Assembly (NCBI GenBank): GCA_934424575.1
Contig: CAKRXU010000013.1
Location: 4,637 to 68,636, forward strand
DNA: 64,000 nt
DNA from: an uncultured Blautia sp.
GTDB taxonomy: Bacteria; Bacillota; Clostridia; Lachnospirales; Lachnospiraceae
Direction of reading: 5' to 3'
Position 1 is the first letter of the stretch; each line of letters begins with the position of its first letter. A program made the position numbers and the translations under genes. Shown in pieces: positions 43,871-52,916 of the stretch. Below the pieces are notes generated by a model. It was not told where the DNA came from. It ran no database searches and saw nothing but the letters and a program-made list of their open reading frames with translations.

Positions 43871-45073
43871 ATGGAAAGAACAAAAATTGATATTATCTCC
43901 GGTTTCCTTGGAGCCGGTAAAACAACACTGATCAAAAAACTTCTCAAAGATGCTTTCAAAGGTGAGCAGGTTGTACTGATCGAGAATGAATTTGGTGAAA
44001 TCGGTATTGACGGTGGATTCCTCAAAGAAGCAGGAATCGAGATCCGTGAGATGAATTCTGGATGTATCTGTTGCTCACTGGTTGGTGATTTTGGAGCATC
44101 CCTTAAGGAAGTTATCAGCAAATATCATCCGGACAGAATCCTGATCGAGCCATCAGGTGTCGGCAAACTGTCAGATGTTATCAAAGCAGTTCAGGGTGTT
44201 GCAGAAGAGACAGGACTGGTTCTTAACAGCTACACAACTGTTGTAGATGCAAAGAAATGCAAAATGTATATGAGAAACTTCGGTGAATTCTTTAACAATC
44301 AGGTTGAATATGCAGGTGCGATCATCATGAGCCGTACCGATATCGTAGATGAAGCAAAAGCACAGGCTGCAATGGAACTTCTTCGTGAGATCAACCCGAA
44401 GGCTGCAATCATCACCACACCGATCGAAAAACTGGAAGGTGCAAAGATCCTGGAAGTTATGGAACATCCGGTATCTCTGGAGCAGGAAATGATGGAAGAA
44501 GAAGTTTGCCCGGAATGCGGACATGTTCACGAGCATGGACATCATCATCATGACCATGACCACGAAGAGCATGAACATCATCATGATCATGAGGAACATG
44601 AGCACCATCATCACGACCATGACCATGAAGAATGTGGCTGCGGACATGACCACGATCACGAGGAGCATGAGCATCATCATCACGACCACGATCATGACGA
44701 GTGTGGCTGTGGACATGACCATGACCACGAGCATCATCACGATCACGACCATGATAAATGTGGCTGCGGACATGACCATCATCACCATCATCATGCAGAC
44801 GAAGTCTTCACAAGCTGGGGTCGTGAGACAATTAAGAAATATACAAGAGAAAATCTTGAAAAGATCCTTGAGACACTGTCTGAGACAGAAGAATATGGAA
44901 TCATCCTTCGTGCGAAAGGAATGCTTCCGGCAGAAGACGGAACATGGATCTACTTTGACATGGTTCCGGAAGAAACAGAGATCCGCAGCGGGGCACCGGA
45001 ATATACAGGACGTCTCTGCGTAATCGGTTCCAAACTCAACGAGGATAAACTGGCTGAGCTTTTTGGCCTGTAA
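43871..45073 (+). CDS. COG0523 (CobW/ZNG) GTPase with long His-rich metal-binding insert
   Basis: This G3E-family GTPase probably delivers or stores zinc or another transition metal. The 400-residue protein has Walker A GFLGAGKT (11-18), the family metal site C-x-C-C (GCICCSL, Cys65, 67 and 68) and IEPSGVG. The base-recognition motif is SRTD instead of NKxD. A striking insert at about 217-310 contains tandem units of His-Asp-His runs separated by ECGCGHD. The CobW_C domain follows. AGAAAGGACATG lies upstream. The next gene encodes a partner-like GTPase. Confidence 0.9.
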   Translation: MERTKIDIISGFLGAGKTTLIKKLLKDAFKGEQVVLIENEFGEIGIDGGFLKEAGIEIREMNSGCICCSLVGDFGASLKEVISKYHPDRILIEPSGVGKLSDVIKAVQGVAEETGLVLNSYTTVVDAKKCKMYMRNFGEFFNNQVEYAGAIIMSRTDIVDEAKAQAAMELLREINPKAAIITTPIEKLEGAKILEVMEHPVSLEQEMMEEEVCPECGHVHEHGHHHHDHDHEEHEHHHDHEEHEHHHHDHDHEECGCGHDHDHEEHEHHHHDHDHDECGCGHDHDHEHHHDHDHDKCGCGHDHHHHHHADEVFTSWGRETIKKYTRENLEKILETLSETEEYGIILRAKGMLPAEDGTWIYFDMVPEETEIRSGAPEYTGRLCVIGSKLNEDKLAELFGL

Positions 45074-45094
45074 TAACGGAGGATCATACAGACT

Positions 45095-46048
45095 ATGGAA
45101 GAAATCAAAGTGCCGATTTATTTAATGACAGGTTTTCTTGAAAGTGGAAAGACTTCTTTCCTGAGCTTTACTCTTCAGCAGGATTATTTTCACATCGATG
45201 GAAAGACCCTTCTGATCCTTTGCGAAGAGGGAGAAGAAGAATACGATGAGGCTGCACTGAAAAAAAATAATACAGTTGTAGAGATCATCGAAAGTGAAGA
45301 AGAATTCACTACTGAGAGACTGGTAGCAATGAGTATCCTTCATCAGCCTGAGCGTGTTATCATCGAATATAATGGAATGTGGCTGGTAAGCAATTTCGAA
45401 AAAATGCAGCTTCCAGAAGGATGGGGCGTAGAACAGCAGATCACCTGCGTAGATGCCAGCACTTTCCAGATGTATATGGCAAACATGAAATCCATTTTTA
45501 TGGACATGATAAAAAATACCGATATGGTTATCTTCAATCGCTGCAAAGAAGACGATCCGCTGCCGACTTACCGTCGTGGGATCAAGGTTGCAAACCAGAG
45601 AGCAGAAGTCATCTTTGAGGATGAAGAAGGCGAGATGGGAGATATTTTCCAGGATGAGATGCCATTTGATATGGATGCACCGGTCATTGATATCCTGCCG
45701 GAAGATTATGGTATCTGGTTTGTAGATGCAATGGACCATCCGGAAAATTATGAAGGAAAAACCGTCAAATTCAAAGCAAGAGTCATGAAACCGCGCGGAA
45801 TGGGAAGCAAATTCTTTGTTCCGGGACGTACTGCAATGACCTGCTGTGCAGATGACACAACATTCCTTGGCTACGTATGCAAGAGTGCTTATGCACCGAA
45901 ACTGGCTCCAGGATCATGGGTAGAAGTCACTGCAAAAGTTGCTATAGAGAAGAGAAACGAGTACCAGGGAGAAGAAGGTGTCGTTCTCTACGCAGATCAT
46001 GTAGAAATCTGCGAGCCACTGGCAGATGAAATGGTTTACTTTAATTAA
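45095..46048 (+). CDS. COG0523-like GTPase fused to a DUF1980/YcgQ-like C-terminal domain
   Basis: The 317-residue protein starts with a CobW-type GTPase unit: Walker A GFLESGKT (13-20), while NRCKEDD stands in for NKxD. The family C-x-C-C metal motif is absent. From about residue 200, segments such as GKTVKFKARVMKPRGMGSKF, then TAMTCCADDT and PGSWVEVTAKVA match the C-terminal part of the TIGR03943/DUF1980 (YcgQ) family. In Bacillus, YciC (COG0523) and YcgQ are separate zinc-starvation proteins. A joint metal-homeostasis role is inferred. It is 21 bp after the His-rich GTPase. Confidence 0.78.
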   Translation: MEEIKVPIYLMTGFLESGKTSFLSFTLQQDYFHIDGKTLLILCEEGEEEYDEAALKKNNTVVEIIESEEEFTTERLVAMSILHQPERVIIEYNGMWLVSNFEKMQLPEGWGVEQQITCVDASTFQMYMANMKSIFMDMIKNTDMVIFNRCKEDDPLPTYRRGIKVANQRAEVIFEDEEGEMGDIFQDEMPFDMDAPVIDILPEDYGIWFVDAMDHPENYEGKTVKFKARVMKPRGMGSKFFVPGRTAMTCCADDTTFLGYVCKSAYAPKLAPGSWVEVTAKVAIEKRNEYQGEEGVVLYADHVEICEPLADEMVYFN

Positions 46049-46062
46049 GCGAGGAAATTTGA

Positions 46063-46641
46063 ATGTACTTGATCGTAGGTTTGGGAAATCCCGGAAGGCA
46101 GTATGAAGCGACACGCCACAACATGGGATTTGATGTGATTGACAAACTGGTAGAAGAATACCAGATCCCACAGGGCGGTGTGAAGTTTAATGCCATGTAC
46201 GGCAAGGGGATCATCGGAGGGCAGCCTGCTCTCCTGATGAAACCTCTGTCCTATATGAATCTCAGCGGAGGTCCGGTCCGGGAGATGGCAAACTACTTCA
46301 AAATTGACCCGGAAACAGAGATGATCGTGATCTATGATGACATCGATCTGGATCCGGGCCAGCTTCGTATCCGCAAGAAGGGAAGTGCCGGAGGGCACAA
46401 TGGAATCAAAAATATCATTCAGGAGCTCGGTACACAGAAATTTGTGCGTATCAAAGTCGGTGTAGGTGCCAAGCCGCAGGGCTGGGATCTTGCGGATTAT
46501 GTTCTTGGAAGATTTGGAAGTGAAGACCGCAAACTCGTTGATGAGGCGCAGGACCGTGCATGCAAGGCAGTGGAGCTGATCCTGTCCGATGGTCCGGATG
46601 CTGCCATGAATGAATTCAACAAGAAACCGGGGGTTGTATGA
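46063..46641 (+). CDS. pth: peptidyl-tRNA hydrolase
   Basis: This enzyme recycles tRNA from peptidyl-tRNA released during stalled translation. The 192-residue protein has the family signature GLGNPGRQYEATRHNMGF with Asn9 and catalytic His19, the DDIDLDPG segment with the catalytic Asp, and GSAGGHNGIKNI. AAGCGAGGAAATTTGA precedes the ATG. It follows the GTPase pair by 14 bp and overlaps mfd by 4 bp (ATGA). The pth-mfd pairing is conserved in Firmicutes. Confidence 0.96.
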   Translation: MYLIVGLGNPGRQYEATRHNMGFDVIDKLVEEYQIPQGGVKFNAMYGKGIIGGQPALLMKPLSYMNLSGGPVREMANYFKIDPETEMIVIYDDIDLDPGQLRIRKKGSAGGHNGIKNIIQELGTQKFVRIKVGVGAKPQGWDLADYVLGRFGSEDRKLVDEAQDRACKAVELILSDGPDAAMNEFNKKPGVV

Positions 46642-49600
46642 AAACATTTTTGCATCCTCTGCAGAATCTTGCAGAGATGGAAGCAATTTATACAAAAGCA
46701 AAAAGTAATCGTGGAATACTGGAGATCAGTGGTTGTATGGAGTCCCAGAAAGCTCATTTAATATATGGGCTTTCCGGGCTTTTTCCATCTCATCTGATTT
46801 TGTCGGAAGATGAAAAATCTGCGAAGGAACTGTACGAAGATTATCGTTTTTATGATAAGAATGTATATTATTATCCGGCAAAAGATATGCTCTTTTTTCA
46901 GGCAGATATTCACGGGAATCTTCTGATCCGTCAGAGGATGCGTGTGATCAAGGCACTTTTGGAACAGAAAGAAAGCATCACAGTAATTACCAGTGTAGAT
47001 GGATGTCTGGATTATCTTCAGCCGCTTGATAAGATAGAAAAACAGCTGATCCATTTCCGAAATGACAGTACGCTGGATATGGATAAACTCAAGGATGCAC
47101 TTGTTCATATGGGTTATGAGCGCGTAGGTCAGGTAGAGATGCCGGGACAGTTTTCTGTTCGTGGTGGAATTGTCGATATCTATTCTCTTACAGAAGAGAA
47201 TCCATGGAGGATCGAGCTCTGGGGAGATGAGATCGATTCGATCCGTACATTTGATTCGCAGAGCCAGCGCTCGCTGGAAAATCTCGATGAGATCACGATT
47301 TATCCGGCTATAGAACAGCCCGCAGAAAAAAATGGAGTTTCTTTCCTTGATTATTTTCCAGAGAAAAACAGTCTTGTATTTCTGGATGAGCCCAATCGCC
47401 TGGAAGAGAATGCAAAAGCAGTAGAGGAAGAATTTCGTTTGAGCTGTCAAAATCGCCAGCAGAAAGGCGAAGCCAATATTTCCCAGAACTGGATGTGTAA
47501 ATGGGAAGATCTAAGGCATAAATTAAACAATCGGAACTGTATTTCCATATCGCTGCTGGAACCGAAACGGTCAGAATGGAAGATTACAGAACAGTTTAAC
47601 CTGACTGTAAAATCCATGAATTCTTATCAGGGCAGTTTTTCCCTTCTTGTCAAAGATCTTAAACAATATAAAAAACAGGGATATCAGATCGTACTTCTCT
47701 CAGGATCCAGAACTAGAGCGGAACGTCTTGCAAAGGATCTTCAGGATGAAGGTTTAAGTGCATTTTATGGCAAAGATTTTGAGCATGAACTGGAACCTGG
47801 TGTGATCATGGTAGCATATGGTCATGCGCGCAGAGGATTTGAGTATCCATTTATTAAATTTGCCGTTATCACAGAAACCGATATTTTTGGAAAAGAACAA
47901 AAGAAACATAAGAAAAAGAAAGAATACAATGGAAAACGTATTCAGGATTTCTCGGAACTTTCGATTGGAGATTTTGTAGTTCATGAAAAACATGGGCTGG
48001 GAATCTACCGTGGTATTGAGAAGGTTGCGGTGGATAAAGTTGCAAAAGATTATATCAAGATCGAATACCGCAACGGCAGCAATCTGTATATCCTTGCAAC
48101 ACAGCTTGATGCGCTTCAGAAATATGCGGGATCGGAGACTGCAAAACCGCCGAAGCTGAACCGTCTTGGCGGTCAGGAATGGAAAAAGACAAAATCCAGA
48201 GTGAAAGGTGCAGTCCAGAATATCGCGAAAGAACTGGTGGAACTTTATGCGGTCCGCCAGGAAAAAGAAGGGTATGTATGCGGTCCGGATACTGTATGGC
48301 AGAGAGAGTTTGAAGAAATGTTCCCGTATGAGGAAACTGAAGATCAGCTTGCTGCGATTGAGGACACCAAGAAAGATATGGAAAGTACCAAGATCATGGA
48401 TCGTCTTGTGTGCGGAGACGTTGGATATGGCAAGACAGAGGTTGCGCTTCGTGCGGCGTTTAAAGCCGTGCAGGAGAGCCGGCAGGTCGTTTACCTGGTA
48501 CCGACTACCATTCTGGCACAGCAGGTCTATAACACCTTTGTACAGCGTATGAATGAGTTTCCGGTACGTGTGGATCTTCTGTGCCGTTTCCGTACGCCTT
48601 CTCAGCAGCAGAAGACGATCAGTGATCTCAAAAAAGGACAGGTTGACATAATTGTAGGAACACACAGAGTCCTGTCAAAAGATGTCACTTTCAAAAACCT
48701 TGGTCTGCTGATCATTGACGAGGAACAGCGTTTTGGCGTTGTCCATAAGGAAAAGATTAAGCAGCTCAAGAAAGACGTTGATGTACTGACACTGACGGCA
48801 ACGCCGATTCCACGAACACTTCATATGAGTATGATAGGGATCCGTGACATGAGTGTTCTGGAGGAGCCGCCGATGGACCGCGTTCCGATCCAGACTTATG
48901 TTATGGAGTACGATGAAGAGACTGTCCGTGAGGCAATCAACCGAGAGCTCCGAAGGGGCGGTCAGGTTTATTATGTATACAACAGAGTCAATGATATTGC
49001 GGATGTGGCGGCGCGTCTTTCCAAACTGATCCCGGATGCGCGGATTGATTTTGCGCATGGACAGATGAGTGAGAGAGAACTGGAAGCGGTTATGTATGCG
49101 TTTATCAATGGTGAGATCGATGTGCTTGTTTCCACAACGATCATAGAGACGGGGCTTGATATTTCAAATGTAAATACCATGATCATCCATGACTCAGACC
49201 GTTATGGATTGTCACAGCTGTATCAGCTTCGAGGAAGGATCGGACGTTCCAACCGTACCGCATATGCATTTCTGATGTACCGAAGGAATACTATGCTCAA
49301 AGAGACAGCAGAGAAACGACTGTCTGCGATCCGTGAGTATACAGACCTCGGAAGTGGATTCAAGATCGCGATGAGGGACCTGGAACTTCGTGGTGCAGGT
49401 AATCTTCTTGGTGTGGAGCAGCACGGACATATGAATGCTGTCGGATATGATCTCTACTGCAAGATGCTCAGTGAGGCGGTCAAGGAGGCAAAGGGAATCC
49501 ACACGATGGAGGACTTTGAAACAACGATCGATCTGAATATGGATGCCTTTATTCCGGATACCTATATCAGTAATGAGTACCAGAAACTGGACATTTACAA

Positions 49601-49958
49601 GAGGACAGCAGGGATTGAGACAACGCAGGATTATGATGATATGCTGGAGGAACTTCTGGATCGATTTGGAGAGCCGCCGAAGGCAGTGCTGAACCTTCTG
49701 ACGATTGCCCGGATCAAAGCTCTTGCACACAGAAGCTATGTGACGGAGATCAAGCAGATGGGCAAAGATCTGAAGATCACTTTGTATGAGCGTGCGAAAC
49801 TGAATCCGGCAGGCTTCCCGGAACTGATGCAGAAATACAGACGCGGACTTCAGTTCAAGAATGAGCAGGAACCGAAATTTATCCTGACACCGGTCGGAAA
49901 TCTTCTGACAGCACTTACGGATTTTCTGAATGAACTGGAGAAACTGGTGGAGGAGTAA
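46638..49958 (+). CDS. mfd: transcription-repair coupling factor
   Basis: This ATP-driven translocase removes stalled RNA polymerase and recruits UvrA. The 1106-residue protein has UvrB-like N-terminal domains and a polymerase-interaction (CarD-like) domain near SIGDFVVHEKHGLGIYRGI. The RecG-like helicase core has Walker A GDVGYGKT (593-600), the DEEQ box (694-697) and TATPIPRTLHMSM. A C-terminal TRCF domain follows. It starts within the pth stop codon, so the two are translationally coupled. Confidence 0.97.
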   Translation: MKTFLHPLQNLAEMEAIYTKAKSNRGILEISGCMESQKAHLIYGLSGLFPSHLILSEDEKSAKELYEDYRFYDKNVYYYPAKDMLFFQADIHGNLLIRQRMRVIKALLEQKESITVITSVDGCLDYLQPLDKIEKQLIHFRNDSTLDMDKLKDALVHMGYERVGQVEMPGQFSVRGGIVDIYSLTEENPWRIELWGDEIDSIRTFDSQSQRSLENLDEITIYPAIEQPAEKNGVSFLDYFPEKNSLVFLDEPNRLEENAKAVEEEFRLSCQNRQQKGEANISQNWMCKWEDLRHKLNNRNCISISLLEPKRSEWKITEQFNLTVKSMNSYQGSFSLLVKDLKQYKKQGYQIVLLSGSRTRAERLAKDLQDEGLSAFYGKDFEHELEPGVIMVAYGHARRGFEYPFIKFAVITETDIFGKEQKKHKKKKEYNGKRIQDFSELSIGDFVVHEKHGLGIYRGIEKVAVDKVAKDYIKIEYRNGSNLYILATQLDALQKYAGSETAKPPKLNRLGGQEWKKTKSRVKGAVQNIAKELVELYAVRQEKEGYVCGPDTVWQREFEEMFPYEETEDQLAAIEDTKKDMESTKIMDRLVCGDVGYGKTEVALRAAFKAVQESRQVVYLVPTTILAQQVYNTFVQRMNEFPVRVDLLCRFRTPSQQQKTISDLKKGQVDIIVGTHRVLSKDVTFKNLGLLIIDEEQRFGVVHKEKIKQLKKDVDVLTLTATPIPRTLHMSMIGIRDMSVLEEPPMDRVPIQTYVMEYDEETVREAINRELRRGGQVYYVYNRVNDIADVAARLSKLIPDARIDFAHGQMSERELEAVMYAFINGEIDVLVSTTIIETGLDISNVNTMIIHDSDRYGLSQLYQLRGRIGRSNRTAYAFLMYRRNTMLKETAEKRLSAIREYTDLGSGFKIAMRDLELRGAGNLLGVEQHGHMNAVGYDLYCKMLSEAVKEAKGIHTMEDFETTIDLNMDAFIPDTYISNEYQKLDIYKRTAGIETTQDYDDMLEELLDRFGEPPKAVLNLLTIARIKALAHRSYVTEIKQMGKDLKITLYERAKLNPAGFPELMQKYRRGLQFKNEQEPKFILTPVGNLLTALTDFLNELEKLVEE

Positions 49959-50019
49959 AGTCAGTCAGGAACGAAACGTGTCTATTTTGTGAAAAAACAG
50001 CGTTTCTTATGGATAATCC

Positions 50020-50048
50020 TTGCCCTGAAGGGGAAAAAAGTTTATACT
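50020..50048 (+). promoter_or_regulatory. promoter for the parvulin-FKBP lipoprotein
   Basis: TTGCCC (50020-50025) and TATACT (50043-50048) are 17 bp apart. Confidence 0.65.
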
Positions 50049-50083
50049 CATACTATTGAATTCAGGTAATCATGGAGGAAAAT

Positions 50084-51628
50084 ATGAAGGAAATGACAAA
50101 AAAAACAGCCGTTGTTGCTATGGCAGGCATTATGGCTGCAGGAATGCTTACCGGATGCGGTGAGAAGAAATTAGACGGAAGCAAGACGGTTGCTACAGTA
50201 GATGGAACAGAGATCCCGCTGGGCGTTGTAAGCCTTTCTGTCAGAGACGGTCAGATGCAGACAGAAGCTATGTACAGAAGTTATATGGGCGGCTCTGATT
50301 TCTCTATCTGGGACACCGAAGCCGAGGAAGGCAAGACCTATGGTGAACAGCTTGTAGAACAGGCCCTCGAAGACGTAGAACTTATGTACATCATGAAGGA
50401 AAAAGCAGCTGATTATGATGTAGAACTGACAGATGATGATGAGAAAGCAATCGAAGAAGCAGCCGCTTCCTTTATGGAAGCAAACTCTGATGAGGCAATT
50501 GCAGACCTGGCAGTTACAGAAGATCAGGTCAAAACCTTCCTGGAACTTGAGACATACAAACAGAGAATTCATGATCCGATCATTGCAGATGTAGACAAGG
50601 ATGTTTCTGATGAGGAAGCACAGCAGTCTTCTTTCAGTTATGTAAGTATCAGCACAGCAGATTTAAGCGATGATGAGATTAAGCAGAAGAAAGAAGATGC
50701 ACAGAAGATCCAGGATGAATTGACCAAGGATCCAGAGGGAGATTTCGATGAGATCGCTAAATCTGTAGATGATTCTTATTCTTCACTGGAAGGTACTTTT
50801 GATGCAAATGATACCAGTGATGATGAAGATTCCGAGGATGAGGATTCTGAGGAAGACAGCAGTACATCCAGCAGTACTTATCCGGATGAAGTGATTAAAG
50901 TCCTCAGAACACTCGATGATGGAGAAGTTGCTCCGGACGTGATCGAAACAGATACAGCATACTATGTTGTAAAACTGAATCAGAAAAACGATGAAGAAGC
51001 AACAGAGACCAAGAAGGAGTCTATCATTTCTACAAGAGAGCAGGATCTGTATACAGAGACTACTGACAAGTGGATGGAAGATGCAGATATCAAAGAAGAG
51101 AAGAAAGTTCTCAAGACTCTCAAAGTAACAGATACCCATAAATATAATCAGCCAACCGCAACACCGGAGCCGACCGAGGAAGCTGCTGATACAACAGAAG
51201 ATACTGAGGTAACAGAGACACCGGAGGCAGACGCTACTGAGACTCCAGAAGTTACAGAGGCAGCAAGTGCAACAACAACACCGGAAGCTACTGAGGCAGC
51301 AAGTGCAACAACAACACCAGAAGCTACGGAAGCACCTTCCTACAGCACAGACACATCTCTGACAGTCAAAGACGGAGATACTGTAAACATTGATTATGTT
51401 GGTAAGATCGATGGTACAGCATTCGATGGTGGAAGCACTGATGGAAAGGGAACAGACCTTGTGATCGGTTCTGGAAGCTATATTGATAACTTTGAAGATC
51501 AGCTCGTAGGTGCTCACCCAGGAGATGAAGTAGAAGTAACCGTAACCTTCCCGGATGATTATGGTGTGGATGAGCTTAATGGAAAAGAAGCAGTATTTGA
51601 TGTTACTGTGAATGGAATTTACGAATAA
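50084..51628 (+). CDS. lipoprotein with SurA/PrsA-like and FKBP peptidyl-prolyl isomerase domains
   Basis: This 514-residue secreted lipoprotein chaperone has a signal peptide with lipobox LTGC (Cys25). A SurA_N/PrsA-type helical region follows, then a degenerate parvulin-like domain (SFSYVSISTADLSDDE, then VAPDVIETDTAYYVVKLN) and a Thr/Pro/Glu linker with a 12-residue tandem repeat (EAASATTTPEAT twice). It ends with an FKBP domain (about 425-514: GDTVNIDYVGKIDGTAFDGGS). ATG 50084 is chosen because the GGAGG of its ribosome binding site lies just after the earlier ATG 50072. Two isomerase types in one protein is uncommon. Confidence 0.85.
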   Translation: MKEMTKKTAVVAMAGIMAAGMLTGCGEKKLDGSKTVATVDGTEIPLGVVSLSVRDGQMQTEAMYRSYMGGSDFSIWDTEAEEGKTYGEQLVEQALEDVELMYIMKEKAADYDVELTDDDEKAIEEAAASFMEANSDEAIADLAVTEDQVKTFLELETYKQRIHDPIIADVDKDVSDEEAQQSSFSYVSISTADLSDDEIKQKKEDAQKIQDELTKDPEGDFDEIAKSVDDSYSSLEGTFDANDTSDDEDSEDEDSEEDSSTSSSTYPDEVIKVLRTLDDGEVAPDVIETDTAYYVVKLNQKNDEEATETKKESIISTREQDLYTETTDKWMEDADIKEEKKVLKTLKVTDTHKYNQPTATPEPTEEAADTTEDTEVTETPEADATETPEVTEAASATTTPEATEAASATTTPEATEAPSYSTDTSLTVKDGDTVNIDYVGKIDGTAFDGGSTDGKGTDLVIGSGSYIDNFEDQLVGAHPGDEVEVTVTFPDDYGVDELNGKEAVFDVTVNGIYE

Positions 51629-51642
51629 AAAATCGCAAAAAT

Positions 51643-51676
51643 CGGAGCCCCGCAGCATTCGCTGCGGGGCTCTATT
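51643..51676. terminator. bidirectional terminator between the lipoprotein and DUF4317 genes
   Basis: A 12-bp perfect GC-rich stem, GAGCCCCGCAGC / GCTGCGGGGCTC, is flanked by an A-rich stretch (T-run on the minus strand). Confidence 0.85.
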
Positions 51677-51687
51677 ATGTAGAAATA

Positions 51688-52839
51688 CTAAATTTCCTCT
51701 GTATCATCCTCAGAAAAACTTCCTGTCACATGAATACCATTGATCTCAACATCACCCTCCATCGGAATCACGATACATTTACGTCCATCAATAATCTGGG
51801 TTTCAATCAACGCCGCGCGGTCTGGGTCTACGTGGATGACGACATCCGGGGTTTTGATTTCGGTCCGGCGGGTGTTGGTAATGTTGGATACCATCAGGGA
51901 TGCATTCTCACCGGCGGTGGCTTCGTAGCACTGGTCGAAAGTTTCCATTTTTTCTTCTTCGACACCGCATTCCTCGAAGAGACGTTTCACTTCTGGTTTG
52001 GTGAGAACAGCGGGTTCAGGAGAATCCTTCTGTGCTTCAACCCATTCGTTCAGTTTTTCGTGGATATTCATGACGGTATCGTAAGCACAGTCTTCGCCCA
52101 GAGTTTCTTCCACAAGGGCATTAAAAGAATCTCTTTGACCACCTGCAGAAAGCGGTGTATCGCAGCCAAACAGTTCATCCACAAAAGTGCTGCGGAGCTG
52201 TTCTGCGTTCTTGGAGTAGTAGAGAAGTCCATGGATATCTGTACTACGGTCATTAAATACCGGGAACAGGAATCCAAGATCCGGCATTTCTACGATCCAG
52301 TCACGGATGCGGTCCTCGATATTGTTGGTTTCTGCATTGTAGCAGAGACCTGCTTTGGAAAGGTTTACAGGGCAGATGCTGCACAGAATATGATCATAGA
52401 TCTCATCGGAAGCATCAAACATTTCCTGACCATCAGAAGATTTACCAGGGATATCGTATACAGCGTGGATCAGGATGATATAATAATTCTCACCGTAATC
52501 GTAAGATTCGATCACTTTGTCATAGAATTCATCCAGGATAGCATCATCCTGTAACTTACTGCCGCGCAGACGAAGAAGGAATTCCTGTGTGCCGCCTTCT
52601 TTTTCCTGCTCGAGAGGAAATTCCATATTGATCAGGTTCTTGCCGACAGTACCGGAAAGAGTTTTCTTGAAGATTTCAAAGTATTTGAACATTTCTTCTT
52701 CGGAGAGAGAAAGAAATGCTTCTTTCAGCTTGGTCTTTTTGTTTTTTTCTCCGTCAACGTAGCAGCCGCAGATTCGTGTGATGGCGCAGTTGTTGGGGGT
52801 AAACTGTTTCTTGATTTCTGATATTTCTTTTTTATTCAT
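51688..52839 (-). CDS. DUF4317 family protein
   Basis: This 383-residue cytoplasmic-looking protein has no membrane helix or signal. The N-terminus (NKKEISEIKKQFTPNNCAIT, then ICGCYVDGEK) and central segments CSICPVNLSKAGLCYN and PDLGFLFPVFNDRSTDIHG are the recognisable features of DUF4317, a family common in Lachnospiraceae with no assigned function. GAGGAGTTTTATT precedes the start. It is separated from the upstream phosphoribosyltransferase by a terminator, so it probably has its own promoter. Confidence 0.8.
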   Translation of the reverse strand: MNKKEISEIKKQFTPNNCAITRICGCYVDGEKNKKTKLKEAFLSLSEEEMFKYFEIFKKTLSGTVGKNLINMEFPLEQEKEGGTQEFLLRLRGSKLQDDAILDEFYDKVIESYDYGENYYIILIHAVYDIPGKSSDGQEMFDASDEIYDHILCSICPVNLSKAGLCYNAETNNIEDRIRDWIVEMPDLGFLFPVFNDRSTDIHGLLYYSKNAEQLRSTFVDELFGCDTPLSAGGQRDSFNALVEETLGEDCAYDTVMNIHEKLNEWVEAQKDSPEPAVLTKPEVKRLFEECGVEEEKMETFDQCYEATAGENASLMVSNITNTRRTEIKTPDVVIHVDPDRAALIETQIIDGRKCIVIPMEGDVEINGIHVTGSFSEDDTEEI

Positions 52840-52885
52840 AATAAAACTCCTCGTGTTTGAAAGTATAGAAGGTATTTTTGCCAGA

Positions 52886-52913
52886 AAAAAAGGGCCTTAC
52901 GGCCCTTTTTAAC
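52886..52913 (-). terminator. terminator after the phosphoribosyltransferase
   Basis: AAAAGGGCC-TTAC-GGCCCTTTT is a perfect stem flanked by homopolymers. On the minus strand it follows the stop at 52917. Confidence 0.85.
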
Positions 52914-52916
52914 AGC

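Noticed and set aside
44171..44794. Met/Val-rich open frame opposite the His-rich region
   Set aside because: It is the mirror image of CAT/GAC repeats in the COG0523 gene, so the hydrophobic composition is an artefact.
44519..44800. CAT/GAC-rich direct repeats as a non-coding repeat array
   Set aside because: They are explained by tandem His-Asp and CGCGHD units within the GTPase coding sequence.
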